Shown here: one piece after another, positions 19,235-30,556 of the stretch | Layout of the letters: every line of letters starts with the position of its first letter | Position numbering within the stretch: position 1 is the first letter of the stretch | Assembly: GCA_001599595.1 (NCBI GenBank) | Contig: BCHH01000006.1 | Coordinates: 39,664-83,755, forward strand | Length of the DNA stretch: 44,092 nucleotides | Direction of reading: 5' to 3' | Source of the DNA: Beverwykella pulmonaria | Lineage: Eukaryota; Ascomycota; Dothideomycetes; Pleosporales; Melanommataceae | Position numbers and translations under genes: made by a program | Notes under the pieces: generated by a model | Told to the model about the DNA's origin: nothing | The model's input: only the letters and a program-made list of their open reading frames with translations | Databases searched by the model: none

Positions 19235-21349
19235 CTACTTTAACATGGTAAGAATAGCAAGAAAAGATGCCAGTACAGTTACCGCTGCAATTTGGATCCC
19301 TCTTCCACTGCCGCTCGTTTTAATGGCTTGCGTTGGTTCATATGGAAGAGGTACCTTGGAATCCGTCGTCCCATTCCAACAATACCTTGTAAAACACGTC
19401 TTACACACCAGTGGAACCTCCGTGTTCGTTTTCCAGAAGCTTCGCGCCAGCATAGCGCAGCCAACGCATGTGGGCCATTCGATGTCGAGGGTCCCATTGC
19501 CTCTCGTTGCCACATTATATCCATTCTGGATGATAGAATTGCGCTGCGCATCACTGGTATCCATCTGGAACGTCGAGATATTCGAGTTGTAGGTGTACGG
19601 GGAGTTGGGAATGTACACAATGAGGGGCGATGGCTGCGTTAGGTTATGTGCGTCGCAGCCGAAGAAAGTGGGGCGTGAGTTTAGGCCGAGGTTCACGAAT
19701 GTGTTTTCGTCGGGGATAGACGGAAAGGGGGCTTGGTGGCCAGATTGGAGGAGCGAGCGTTTGTAGGTTGCTATGAGCGAGGTCCCGCTTGGCCAATATG
19801 CCCCCGGGGAAGATGTGTCGGCCGAGCTGTCGAGTGCAAATATCACGTCGACCTTACGTGGAGGTTGTAGCAGTGGGTGGAACGGGATGTTCTGCAGATC
19901 TTCGCCCCCGTCCACAAGGGGGAGGATTGTGCTATTTGCGTTCGTATTCACTTCCGTATGATATTGGTAGAAGGGGTTAACCCAATCGGAAATGTCGCTG
20001 TTCTGGTCCCCGATTTGCTGCAGCTTACCAGAAACCCAGTCCTTCACTCGCTGAGGCACATTGGTGTCGTTTATTTGGAGGTAGGCTTGGTTAAACAGCG
20101 AGGAGGAGGTGCCCACAACAAAGCCCATGTTGTCAAATCCAGATACACATTTCTCGTTTTGTGGTACACTTCCGTTGGTAAAGTTTGAACCGACATAGCG
20201 GAGGGGCGCAAAAGCAGCAGTCGGAAGATCGAAGGTGCCAATTTCCCAGGGGTTGACTTCGAATATACTGGAATTGGGGTAGATGAGTAATTGGTTGGGA
20301 GTGCGTTCAATAGTTACAATAATGGGCATTGGCACCTGCGCAGTGTCGAAATAGCTGTTTTGTATGAGGTTAGAAAATGTGTAATCTTCATGTCGAGTTG
20401 ATTAGTAGCGATCCTCGGATAACGGCATTTCTAACTTACTAGGACCCCCATCGGTTGCATTGAACAATTGAAACGAGAGGCCTCTTCCCCACAAGTCCGT
20501 GATTGTAGTATTGAAGCCAGCACCCTCTTTGTTCTGAACCTCATCTGTGATCTGATCGTAGTACTGGGTGATAGATAGTGTCGCCGGCCCTAGATCCTTA
20601 GTCCATGGCGCCACTGGGAGCGACGTTCTACGAACCTTTGATAATCGAGTTATCGAACTGCCAAAGTGAAGTCCCAGCATTTGGGTCCACCCTATACAAG
20701 TTCTGAACCGACGTTAACCGTGGCACATAGAGGCTCCCCACAAGCCAACTGCCCCCTGAGAGCCCAGCAAGATATGTTGCTGCTTGCAGAAGGCCACCAA
20801 CGTGGCCAGGCGAAGTAGAATTTGTAGTGGTGTTGTCAAATGCAGCGATCCCGCCCGCACCGTTCATGAGCGCTCTCCATCCGCCGCCTGAACAAGCAAT
20901 AGCAATATTTGGCAAGGCTGTGGCATTATTAGCAACTTTGTCAATGTAACCGTTCGTGTCAAATCCGCTAATGTTTGCGCGAGAAAGGAAGTCGCGTATT
21001 GCCCAGACCGTATTGTTGCGTCTCTTCTCCAGCCAGTTCACCTCCTCGTGAGAGACAGATGCCGAATTTCGGATTGTGGGGTGAGGGTTTGGGCAGTCGA
21101 CTTCGTATGGAGCGTAGCCAGGATGATCCTGTCTCAACGCCCTTGCTAAAATAGGTCCATCCGATGAGGCTAGTCCGTTCGCCGAGACCAGCTGGATTCC
21201 TAGCACTGGCCATGAGAAATAGTGTTAATAAATTATCTTTATCTGAGGTGCCCTTTATAGGATGATTAAAAGGAATTCGTACCTCTAGCGTTTGAGGTAA
21301 GGGCAAGGACCGCAAGGAAGCGAAGAAGATTACAGTATGCTCCAACCAT
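19235..21349 (-). CDS. Lysophospholipase / phospholipase B, secreted or GPI-anchored (645 aa, 4 exons)
   Basis: Exons (minus) are 21349-21283, 21205-20636, 20589-20440 and 20385-19235, with introns of 77, 46 and 54 nt. All splice phases agree and the total is 645 codons plus stop, the usual size of fungal PLBs. The N-terminus (MVGAYCNLLRFLAVLALTSN) is a signal peptide. Catalytic landmarks of the cPLA2/PLB fold are intact: CSGGGWRALMNGAGG with Arg133, the nucleophile Ser172 in LAGLSGGSW, and Asp421 in LVDGGEDLQNIPF. Many N-glycosylation sequons are present. The C-terminal SGSGRG followed by a hydrophobic tail (IQIAAVTVLASFLAILTML) suggests a GPI anchor. The enzyme removes acyl chains from phospholipids outside the cell. 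No RIP damage although dead elements flank it. Confidence 0.93.
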
Positions 21350-21700
21350 TGTGGGCAATTAAAGGATTGTTTCGCTCACGAATAGATTAAATGAAAAGAA
21401 GCGATGTCACTGCGGTGCTTAGGATATAATAACAGGCTTCCTAGATAAATAATGCAAGAAGATCCTTGTGCATACAATTGCTATCTGCTCACTTTTCCAC
21501 ATCTGTAGATCTGGCTACATACGGTTTGGGCGAGATGTGCATTAGCTGAAAGGTATATTGATGAAAGAAGCTCTGCCATAGGGAGACATAATAATGAGTT
21601 CATATCACGTAAAAAATAGGATGCCTATCCTGATCTAATAGCTTGTATTATGTGCGCGGGTCACCCCATTGACATGATAGGCTGAAACTTTGCTACAAGG

Positions 21701-23017
21701 GGCTGACATGAACGGAATGTACCGTTAGTTTGTTCGAAAAGATTTTCAGATAATTGAGCATAACATTTCTAGACAATTTCTATACAAAAGTTATATTCAT
21801 TACAAATTTGTGCAACTATCATCTGCTCGGAAACCTGTTCAGCGGCGCGCTCTCTCATGTTCTTGATATTTTTCGAGTGGTTGTTAAAGTCAATCTTGTC
21901 CCACACGTCTGCCAAATATTGACGCAGCTCTTCGTTAGTCTTATGAAATAGCTTCTGTACCTGTACCTGGACCTTGAGGAGCCGCCAGAGGTTCTCAATA
22001 GGACTGAGATCTGGTGAGTTCGCCGCCCACCACATCTTCTAGATACCTAGATCAAGCTTTACTTTCTTAGTCGCTTTTGATTTCTAAATTAATCAGTTGT
22101 TTTCCATCAAGATAAGCTGCTTGTTATTTTCATAGGTCTTGTGGGCGTCCTTGTCACGGTATATATGTTATTCTATACGCACCTCACCCTATTGGGTTCA
22201 CTGCACCTTTTTAGGCATCATGGTCGAGTGGTATAGAGCTTGATCGTGACACTTACCCTTGTTCCAGCTCCTTTTAATAAGGATTAGCGGTCCCTTAATA
22301 TTAAGTAAGGGAATTGACTAGACTATCCAAAACAACTAGCCTCTGAGTATTAGTAGATAGCAATCTAGAAAACACTTCTCCTCTAACTGCCTTGTTACGT
22401 CAATCTTACCATAGTTTATACAAGCAGGCATCTTATCAGATCAGACTACAGAGGTCTACTGCTTATTAGTCTAGTGTAGATACTCCCATGACTAGAATAC
22501 ACGATCTTCCATATACTATAGCGTAAAAAAAGAATTTGCTGTTACCTTGCGTCTATAATATAGCTCTTTCTCCAAGGCCTTAATCAATATACGCTTACAA
22601 ACGTTAATTGTTAATTCATGGACTATCTTCTAGCAAGTTTTCCATCTCTACTCTGCGTTCTCTATAGCGTGACATATAAGCAGGATTAAAAGAGGGGTGT
22701 AGACCTTCAGAGGGCAGCCTTGAGGCTTTGTTGACGTGTCTAGTTTGTTGAGGCAATTATAGATTGTAGAAGATGGGATTCCAAGTTTCTCAGAGATCTT
22801 CTTCTGCTAAAAGCCTGTCTCTTTAAAAGTCCAAATCCGAACGTGTTCTTTGTACGTCAGCCGACAATTTGGTATTTTAGGCATGGTTAAGGGATGATGG
22901 AGGAATTTCATACCTCTGCCTGTTATCAATCTACTTATACACCTATGTATTGTATTCTAGCCACTTCCATGCACGGATCACATCACCTAACGACGGAACA
23001 GCTTGTTCATGTCAGCC
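21701..23017 (-). mobile_element. Tc1/mariner-like transposon, degenerate
   Basis: A 13-bp inverted repeat GGCTGACATGAAC (21701-21713) and GTTCATGTCAGCC (23005-23017) brackets the transposase remnant. Less conserved sequence outside these blocks is also partly complementary, so the true ends probably lie some 20-50 bp further out. The target duplication was not resolved. Confidence 0.7.
21769..22884 (-). pseudogene. Tc1-like transposase with RIP-type stops
   Basis: From the ATG at 22884 the minus strand reads MPKIPNCRLTYKEHVRIW, an N-terminal helix-turn-helix (KISEKLGIPSSTIYNCL), then a long stretch with many TAG/TAA codons. The 3' part reads KMWWAANSPDLSPIENLWR (third catalytic Asp present) and ends at 21769. 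The first Asp is present in a WSDK-like context; the second reads MENN where MEDN is expected. It differs in sequence from the transposase at 8403, so it is a separate family member. Confidence 0.8.
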
Positions 23018-23039
23018 TCTTGTGTCTATATGCAACAAA

Positions 23040-23506
23040 GATTTGCGAACCATATTACGAATATAGGGCGTTGCACTATCTAAATAGTGTGACGATAACC
23101 TGATGTGAAAGGGAATGGATCTTGATTTAGTACATTACTAAATACCAGAGAGGGTCAAACAAAATTTAGTGTCGTTTGTGCTCGTATTCAGCTGTTAAGA
23201 GAATGGTGTGTAGTTGGCAATCCCGTTAGTGAACTCGCGATACTTAGGAATATTTAGTATGATTTGTTCTTGCAGAAAAGAAGTAGTTTTTGTGTTTTAT
23301 GTTAGAATCTTTATATAAGGGCTACAATAAAGAATGGACGCGGTATGTCCAGACCCATTCTTGACTTGTTTTTATAAGCAGGGTGATTCCTTACAACCTT
23401 GTCCGGGAGCTGATACGCCTGAACCATTCCGATGATAGCAACTAAGACAACGGCTCGCTTGAAACATGTATTTTTTCAGGTTCCAGTATTTTTCTGAACG
23501 CTCGCC
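23040..23506. other. Non-coding stretch, no recognised feature
   Basis: Between the Tc1-like element and the next weak coding region. AT-rich, with stops in all frames. Confidence 0.4.
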
Positions 23507-23932
23507 TTATTTAACACTGGAGTTACCAAGCAGCACGTAGTTGATCGTGCGATGGTTGAACTCTGAAATGTTGGGGATGGCAATAGAGTTCGCTAATAGC
23601 ATTCTAGCCTCACGCGATCCCCGCAGCAAACTTTCCAAGGACTTTGCCCTTAGATTCTGTGCAATATGCAAGATCCACAAGGCAGGTAATTGCAACAAAT
23701 CATTAACGTAGGAGATACGTCCTTTGTTCTTTGTCTAGACTGTGCATATGAAATATGACCGATGGCCATGCTCCGCGTTTCGTCTTTGAAAGCTCTTGGC
23801 CGCTACTTTAGCTTGTTGCATGCGTGACTTGTCTCTATCCGGCCGTAGCACTTTTTCAAACTTATCTCTGGGTTGGCGATGGCGGCCAGATCTGAAAGTC
23901 TGAATAGAGAGCTGGGGCGTTTCCTTTCTCAT
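23507..23932 (-). pseudogene. Possible small gene with one in-frame stop, function unknown
   Basis: On the minus strand an open frame of 65 codons (MRKETPQLS..HRSYFICTV) meets a TAG and continues in the same frame for about 76 codons (TKNKGRISYVNDLLQLPALW..LLGNSSVK). The first part is strongly basic (RHRQPRDKFEKVLRPDRDKS). I do not recognise a family. It could be a gene with a RIP-type stop or chance. Confidence 0.25.
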
Positions 23933-23998
23933 ATAAGATCGTTCCTAAATCCTGCCATTCAAAAATTATTCTAATTAAGCTACTCTGAGAACACAACC

Positions 23999-24787
23999 AT
24001 GGGCACGGGTTCCAAGATTGTTTCTGTCCTCTTTCGCCTTGGCGAATTGTGCAGTGCTGTTATAGTTGTAGCCCTTCTGGGCCGCTTCTTCTATCTGATA
24101 AACATCGCGAACGCATCTAGGAATGACCGCCTAGTCTACGCCGAAGTCATCTCTGCTCTGGAGATTATCTTTTCTATAATCCTTATAATTCCTGCCAAAT
24201 ACTCCTTCTACGCATTTCCCATTGATATTATATTCTTCATCTGCTCAATCGTAGCATTTGCGCTCCTGGCAGACGTAAGCACTACCGCAGGATTTCAATT
24301 ATTTAGCTGATTTGCTATATAGCTCAACAGCTCCTGCACATCAGCCTGGTACTATAACTACTGGGACTTTTACTGGGGCCGGTTCTGGACGGTTCCCCGC
24401 GTGGCCATAACCACCATTGGCTCTGCGGGATGTGGAACCTGGAGGGCGATTCTTTCTTTCCTCTTTATCGGCGCCATGTCTTGGATGCTGAGCGCCATCC
24501 TTGTGAGTTCCACTTGAAGTGATTTGGATGCCGGTTCCACTAATCCGACGGACCAGGGCGCTTTTGTCTTTATTGAAGTCCGTGAGGGTCGTGAGACCCA
24601 CAGAACAACGTAAGCAGCACTGTCAGACTATGATTTCGGTCGGATTACCATTTTAACAAGAAACAGCGCCATGAAAGAGAAGATTCTTCACAAGAAGAAT
24701 CGTGATCATAATGCCCCCGCCGATCCCGATTCCCAACAGTATGGCGGTGCTACGGATATTCCCAACCTACCTCCTCAGACGGTTTAG
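23999..24787 (+). CDS. MARVEL-type four-span membrane protein (211 aa, 4 exons)
   Basis: Proposed exons are 23999-24274, 24323-24502, 24557-24609 and 24661-24787, with introns of 48, 54 and 51 nt. The joins preserve frame: ALLAD to LNSSCTSAWYYNYWDFYWG, SAIL to GAFVFIEVREG, and a final hydrophilic tail ending PNLPPQTV. Four hydrophobic helices can be seen: about residues 8-30, 48-68, 72-92 and 125-155. The Cys..W.Y..WD motif in the last loop is typical of fungal MARVEL proteins, which sit in the plasma membrane or secretory vesicles and may organise membrane domains. No RIP damage. Function is inferred from topology only; the last exon is less certain than the first three. Confidence 0.72.
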
Positions 24788-25418
24788 GGAAAAGAAGGGT
24801 GGATTATATGTGTTTACGTTAACAGGCTAGAAGTGATTTCTTAACAGGGCCTTGACCTAGTTCACCACCTGTCAACAAGGCTCTCCTGGTCTGTAAACCC
24901 ACATACAAATAAACGAAAGCTCTCATTTTACTACGGAAGGGGGTTTCAGCAAATTTTGCTACGCACAATAATTCTAAGGTGGGGTACGATGGCAGTGATC
25001 TGATCTTCATAATACCTCATAACTTGTGTAATTGGTAGTCGTATCACTATGTGAAATGAAAAGAGTTTCTGTTAATTTACAACATATTGTGAAGATTCTA
25101 CAATATGGTTGAGGAGCTTTGGGTAAGGAAGATAACTAATGGAGGATTAGCGGTTGGTATTCAGTTAACCACTCATACGAGGATTCATCAAAGCAGAAGG
25201 CGGGAAAACTCGCCGCAAGATTGGGACGTAAACCACAATCCCAGCCTTCATCGCCTCACGTGATTTCTGATATCCATATTTCTGCAAGACTTTTGACAGT
25301 CTTCAAGCTGGTAAGGATGTCCCCATATCTCAGCCTATCTAACGACTTCCACTGGCCCTGCGTCCTGTCGAGCAGATATCAACCTTATAATTAAACCCTC
25401 TCACAGAAATTGATTGTA
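24788..25418. other. Non-coding stretch between MARVEL gene and esterase
   Basis: No gene supported. It contains the 3' side of both flanking loci (the MARVEL gene ends on plus and the esterase ends on minus), so it is a shared terminator region between convergent genes. Confidence 0.5.
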
Positions 25419-26968
25419 TTATCGTACTCTCTGACACACTCCATCCACCTCGAAACCACCGATATGCTGCGATACTTTCCCGTCGGCGCTGAAGCGGATG
25501 AGATCTCCACTATGTGGATCACTGGCGACCAGCAGCTTCCAGCCCATCATCTTCTGCAGGCCATGATACGGGTCTTTGACGAATGCGAGAATATTGTCCT
25601 GCATCGACTGGCTGACTCAACTTCAAACCTGGTAGTTTTCGCTACATGCTCCAGAGGCCTATACGTCGCAAAGGCTATCGGCGCGTCGCTGGCATGGTCC
25701 GCGCCGAGCCACTTGAAATGGTTCAAATTAGGAAACGTGCCGGCATGCTGGGACCGGAAGACGGGTATTCCCGCACCGATCTGGTTCCGATACACGGTCG
25801 AGTTGAACGTCCGAGCGCAATGTCCCCGGCTGTGACCGCCGGCTGGTACGGGCCCGCAGTCAGGTTGTGCACCGGGTAAGGAACCAGTGACGACATCTCA
25901 TGGGCCGTATTCGAGATGATGGCCGGCGCGCGCGATCTTGCCAGCCTCGGACCGCTCGTCGGGAATCAAGCTGAAGGACAGCGCAGGCGTCTCGCCTCGA
26001 TCACCGTACTGTCCGGTGAAGTTCTCGATATGCACGAACTGCACCTGGCGCATGCAGTCGAGCTCCGCCGCGCCGTCCTCGTCCTCGTCATTGCCGCAGG
26101 GGGCCTCGCACCCAACGTGGCGCGCCACGAAGCTGAAGTTGGAATACGTCGGATCCTTGGCCGGCAAGCCAGAGAAGACCGTCCTCGATTGCAGGAAGTA
26201 GGCTTGGGCGATAGGGTCCTCGTGGAAAGCATAGGTATGGATATCCGCGCTGATGGACCCAGCCGACCGCCCCCACTGCGTGATGTGGTTCGGGTCGCGC
26301 GCTGAAGGCCGCAATGTTGTTGCGGACCCATTCGAGTGCAACGCGCTGGTCGAGGATGCCGAGGTTCTGGTGGCCGCCCGCCAGCCCGCGCGCGTTGGGG
26401 AAGCCGAAGACACTGGCGCGGTAGATGGTGACGACAATGTGCGACTGGAACCGCTCGACCCGCGACGTCGGCATCTGCCACGGGATATCGGTGCCGCCGA
26501 TTACAAAGCCGTCCCCCCGTCATGAAGAAGAGGACGGCGCCGCCGCGGCCGTCGGCATCCACACCGCCAGGTATAGGCAGTCCTCGGACGTGTCCTCTCC
26601 CACCAGCCCCGACGAGTCGTTCTGGTGGCCGTTGTAGATTAGGTTGCCCTTGGTCAGGTTCTGGTTCCAGAGCGAGGTCACCGCCGTCACGAACTGCGGG
26701 CACGACGGCGGGAACCGCGTCGCATAGTGATGGTCGCTCGGCGGTGACGAGAGCTTCTGCGGCGGCAGCCAGCGGCGCGACAGCACGGGCGGCTTCGCGA
26801 ACGGGATGGCGCGGAATTGTGGGTGTTCGGAAACTTGGGATCGATGAGCCCCGTAAAGGTGCCTGTGGAGGTTTGGACAGTGGGATGGTCAGAGCCCGGG
26901 CACTTGACCTCTCGGCCGAGGACGGCGTTGGTCGCCAGCACGAGGAGGGACAAGATCGCGAGCTTCAT
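25419..26968 (-). pseudogene. Type B carboxylesterase/lipase-like secreted enzyme, frameshifted
   Basis: The start MKLAILSLLVLATNAVLG is a signal peptide. The esterase blocks appear in order but in changing frames: FRAIPFAKPP, EDCLYLAVWMP, GFVIGGTDIPW, LGILDQRVALEWVRNNIAAF, WGRSAGSISA (nucleophile Ser in G-x-S-x-G), HAGTFPNLN and LGADHASDAPIAF (catalytic His), ending FVKDPYHGLQ. About seven frame changes are needed (near 26830, 26540, 26510, 26310, 25925, 25820 and 25600), but no RIP-type stops are seen. All active-site motifs survive. It is either a recently decayed gene or a real gene with sequence errors in GC-rich DNA. Such enzymes hydrolyse carboxylic esters outside the cell. Confidence 0.78.
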
Positions 26969-27452
26969 GTTGGGCGGCTTGCGGGAGTCGAAGCATAGTC
27001 ATTGCTCCCAGGGTGCTTCAATTGTACCGAAAAATCCGTCGTCGACCCATGACGTCGGCGGATTTCTGTCCCTTATTTACCGAGCAGCCTCGGTCGCCCC
27101 ACACGCGCATCCGGTCGGTTCCTGGCAGGTTACACCAGCTTTCCCCGCCCAGCAAATTGGTATAATCCGTGCATAGAATTCGGGCTAAGTTCTGTCTGTA
27201 ACCCAGTAAATAAGAGACGATTCTAAAGATTTGGTCGATCCTGGAGTGACTAGTGGCGGCTTGGGTGGAGTATGTATAACCACATTGGGGATTCAATGAT
27301 AAGAGGGGGTTAGTAAGGATTCAAGAACGATAATTGAGCCTCAAGCCGTGGCGCTTCCAAGGAGAAGGATGGGATAAGTCCGTCATGTAGCTTGGATGGT
27401 TGGATCAATATGCCAATACTTTACTAGTGCTCCAGAAAGGGTCTCTCTGATA
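26969..27452. other. Upstream region of the esterase, no gene
   Basis: Would hold the promoter of the minus-strand esterase. No open frame with recognisable content. Confidence 0.4.
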
Positions 27453-29576
27453 CCGTATTTGTTCGCGTAGTGCACGGTTCCTCGTGACGCACGGTTTTCG
27501 GATGTTTCGTCCCACAACGTTTGAAGCTCTACAGGTCTATTATCAACGTAAATTGATGCAATTTTTTGGAGTAGCAATTATAGTAGATATATCTAGGTTT
27601 TAAACCTATTTGGGAGAGTTATAGGCCTGCTCTGGCGACTGCGCGCAGGCGTTGGCGCGGGGGCCTCCACTACCAATGCATCCTCCTCCTCCTCCTCCTC
27701 ATCATCCACCTTATCGCTCTCCTTAAAATCATCACTAGTACTAGGTGCGGGAGCCTTTTTTTTGCCTTTTTTAGCCAATTAAAGATCCTTTTTGAGTTGC
27801 GCGGCTGCTTGCCGGGCGTGCTTTGCCTCCTCCCTAGAAGCCGCTTTGACCCGCTGCTCATTAAGTCAGATTTCCTTTGCCACTGCCCTTATACGCTTCC
27901 TCTCCTCTAACATACAAGCTTTCTCCTGCTTCTTAGACTCCTTAAGCTTACTTGCTTTATCTTTTTGGAGTTGCTCCGCAAGCTTATCAGCGTCTTTTTG
28001 TGCTTGACAATCTTAAGCTTCTTGAACTTTATTTAGTGACTAGAAGTGCGCTCCACTATGCTATTTAGACAGGGGTTTAAGTAGGAGCTTTTTGCCACGC
28101 TACTAGCGTTTCTTCTTATTAATCAGTGCCTCTTTAAGGCGCTCATTTTTATGTTGGAGGAGATTAATGCGCACTAAGATCGTGTAGACTGTCTAACTAA
28201 GCACTTGAGCTTGTATATTGCATTTATCCTTTACTACTGTACGTAGAAGTCTCTCTATCTTTCTCTAATCTAAAGCGCTAAGCACAGAAGTAGTAGAGTT
28301 GCTTAAGGATGGTTGTTTAGCATCTATAGAGCTAAAATGTTTAAGAACTATCTGCGGATTAAATAGGTGTAATCTAACAGTCTTAAAGCTCTTAAGTATA
28401 GTTTCCTTCTTAAAAGAGCGTTCCTAGGCGTGGTTAAACATAGAGAAGAAATCTCTCTTTGTAATACTTAATAGTCCCTGGCATCTATCTATAAAATTGG
28501 CTAGCTTGTTTGAGTACGCTGTAGCAAGAGGTTTGAACATGCAAACATTAAGAGGCTGTAGAGTATAGGTTGCATGCGGTGGAAATATAGCCAGGAGAAT
28601 CTTGTTGTTGTTGCAGTATTGTATAAACTTTATTGTAACGTGTGATCCATGTCTATTAAGTATTAGAAGCTAGTATAATTGTCAGGCCTTTGCCTTTGTC
28701 TCTCTATTAAATACCTGCTCAAGCCACGCTATGCTAATGTTGTTGTTTGTCTAGCTGCTTGGAGATAATATAAAAAAAGCCTTATAAACTGCAGGATTAA
28801 AGTCCTGTAGCTATGTGTCTTGTATGTTGCCTAAAACAGCCTAATAAATTAGTGCAGGCACAAGGGCAGTTCCGTCCGCGCAAATACACGCTATTGTGGT
28901 TATCCACTCACAATTTCCATCCTGTATTATCTGCTTGATTCCCCCCTCTTTATATTGCTGCCTAGAGAAGACTCTCTTTATTTTAGATATTACTCTAATT
29001 AGGAAGCCCTTCTCATCTATATTGTACATGTGCCGCGGCTTAACGTTATATTGTTTAATTTTGGCTCTCAAAAGCTTGAAATATAGGGCGTATTTAAAGG
29101 CAGAATTGGCTTGTTTACGGTCGCTATCCATGCCAGATGTCCATTGAGATACAAGGTTAATGTTGTGCTTTTTAATAAAGCGAGTAACCCAGGATTTTCC
29201 TGCAGGTTTCCTAGCTATTTCTAACACAAAATTTCGTATTATTAGCCTTAAAGGCGGTAGTCCTCTTGCGCAAAGTCTATCAATATACTTTATAAGCTCC
29301 TTTTCTTGTGTTGGTGTAAGTAAACGTTGATTTTCATTCTTCTCCGCGCATGAACCCTGCAGCCCTCTGTGGCGCCGCGACAACGTAGATCAATCGCAAC
29401 CATACTTTTTGGCAATCTGAGTATAATTAGGTTTTTCTCCTGGCTTCAGCGACTTCAGGGAATCAAGCGCGACGTCGATTGGTTCCATATTGACAGAGTT
29501 ATGAGGGTTCAAAGTTGAGTGTATTTTGGTGTTTGTGTGCGTCACGCGGAACCGTGCACTACGCGAACCAATACGG
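27453..29576 (-). mobile_element. Complete Fot1/pogo-like transposon, 40-bp TIRs, TA TSD
   Basis: The terminal repeats at 27453-27492 and 29537-29576 match at 38 of 40 positions (both begin CCGTATT from the outside and share TTCGCGTAGTGCACGGTTCC apart from the last one or two bases). TA flanks both ends (27451-27452, 29577-29578), as expected for the pogo group. The 2.1-kb interior is one transposase frame with RIP-type stops. The well kept TIRs mean it could in principle be moved by an intact relative. Confidence 0.92.
27593..29488 (-). pseudogene. Fot1/pogo transposase, dead
   Basis: The start MEPIDVALDSLKSLKPGE is followed by a helix-turn-helix (YTQIAKKYGCD.STLSRRHRG, with TGA at an expected Arg), a CENP-B-type HTH (ELIKYIDRLCARGLPP, GKSWVTRFIKKH), and the DDE core. 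The first Asp is kept (YNIDEKGF). The second reads LILNRHGSH (28655-28657) and the third LQPLNV (28547-28549). Both are Asp-to-Asn changes that fit GAT to AAT after a T, that is TpG to TpA. A lysine/glutamate-rich C-terminal tail ends LPNRFKT at 27593. Total length including stops is about 630 codons. Confidence 0.88.
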
Positions 29577-29968
29577 TATAGGCAACGGGTATGGCCTTGT
29601 AAGAATGTCGGGGCTGGCCAGGGCAGATTGTGGGGAGGATTGAGGGGTCTGTGGGTTTGTTTGGGAGGCATGTCGGGGTGAGAATTTGAGGTATGTGGTT
29701 GTAAGAGCTAGGATGGAGATAGCATCGTGACGTTCGAACGGGCGTATCATAATATAAGTCTGTAAACGGCAACACGTTCAATTTTAACTGTTGCTCAATT
29801 GGATCACACACACAAACGGTTATCCTGCTTTAAACGCCAACCCAGACCTTGGTGCATTCCCTTTTGTATCCATACTTTTGCCCATGCCATCCGACCATTC
29901 ACAGACCTATCCAGATTCCCGTCAACGCCAATAATCCAGATATCAAGCAACCTAGTCGACATTTCTCC

Positions 29969-30556
29969 TTACGCCGCCTTCTGTTGCTCCAAAAAAGTTG
30001 TAGATGCAGCCGGGCAACCAACGCCTTTCCCATTCAGGTTTTGCAGGACCACAATCGCCGTCTGGATCCTTGTCTTCTTACTCGCGCTCGAGTCATCTGT
30101 CGGAAATGCAACTGTCACGCCCTCTGAATTGCCCGCCGCCACTGCTGCCGCCACCTTTTGGATGAATGCATCTCGATCTGGCGGGCATGAACATGGAATG
30201 AGTTTGCCACCGTTGCCGCTGCAATTTCCAGTCCCATCGGGGTTCTGGCCAGCTTTGATGCCGAATTCGGGGACGAGTTTTGCATTGAAGGTGCCGTTCT
30301 GGGTGGTTCCTATACCAGCCTGCGGACTACTTGGAGCTGCTGTAGCGCTTGGTTGGTTTTTTGGAGCAGCAGTTGCCTGACCGACTTGGGTTTGGGTTGG
30401 GTTGTTGATAGCCTGGTCACCGAGATTGGCGTTCTGTCCACTCTGAAGACCATTGCTTGGGCTGGGTTGAATATTCTGAAAGCCGCCAGGCCGCATATGT
30501 GGAATTGCGGTCGCGCATGCAGCTAGACTTGCGACGAAGACGAAAGCCAAATGCAT
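29969..30556 (-). CDS. Small secreted protein (195 aa), function unknown
   Basis: MHLAFVFVASLAACATAIP is a clear signal peptide. A low-complexity Gln/Asn/Ala/Pro-rich linker (about residues 25-90) follows, then a compact C-terminal domain with four cysteines: GNCSGNGGKLIPCSCPPDRDAF in two pieces and GKGVGCPAASTTF. The pattern CxCPP..FI...GVTVAFPTD...RIQ..IVVLQNL.G.GVGCPA resembles a secreted family seen in many ascomycetes that has no known activity, to my knowledge. Single exon, no RIP damage. A candidate effector-like or cell-wall protein, by inference only. Confidence 0.75.
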   Translation of the reverse strand: MHLAFVFVASLAACATAIPHMRPGGFQNIQPSPSNGLQSGQNANLGDQAINNPTQTQVGQATAAPKNQPSATAAPSSPQAGIGTTQNGTFNAKLVPEFGIKAGQNPDGTGNCSGNGGKLIPCSCPPDRDAFIQKVAAAVAAGNSEGVTVAFPTDDSSASKKTRIQTAIVVLQNLNGKGVGCPAASTTFLEQQKAA

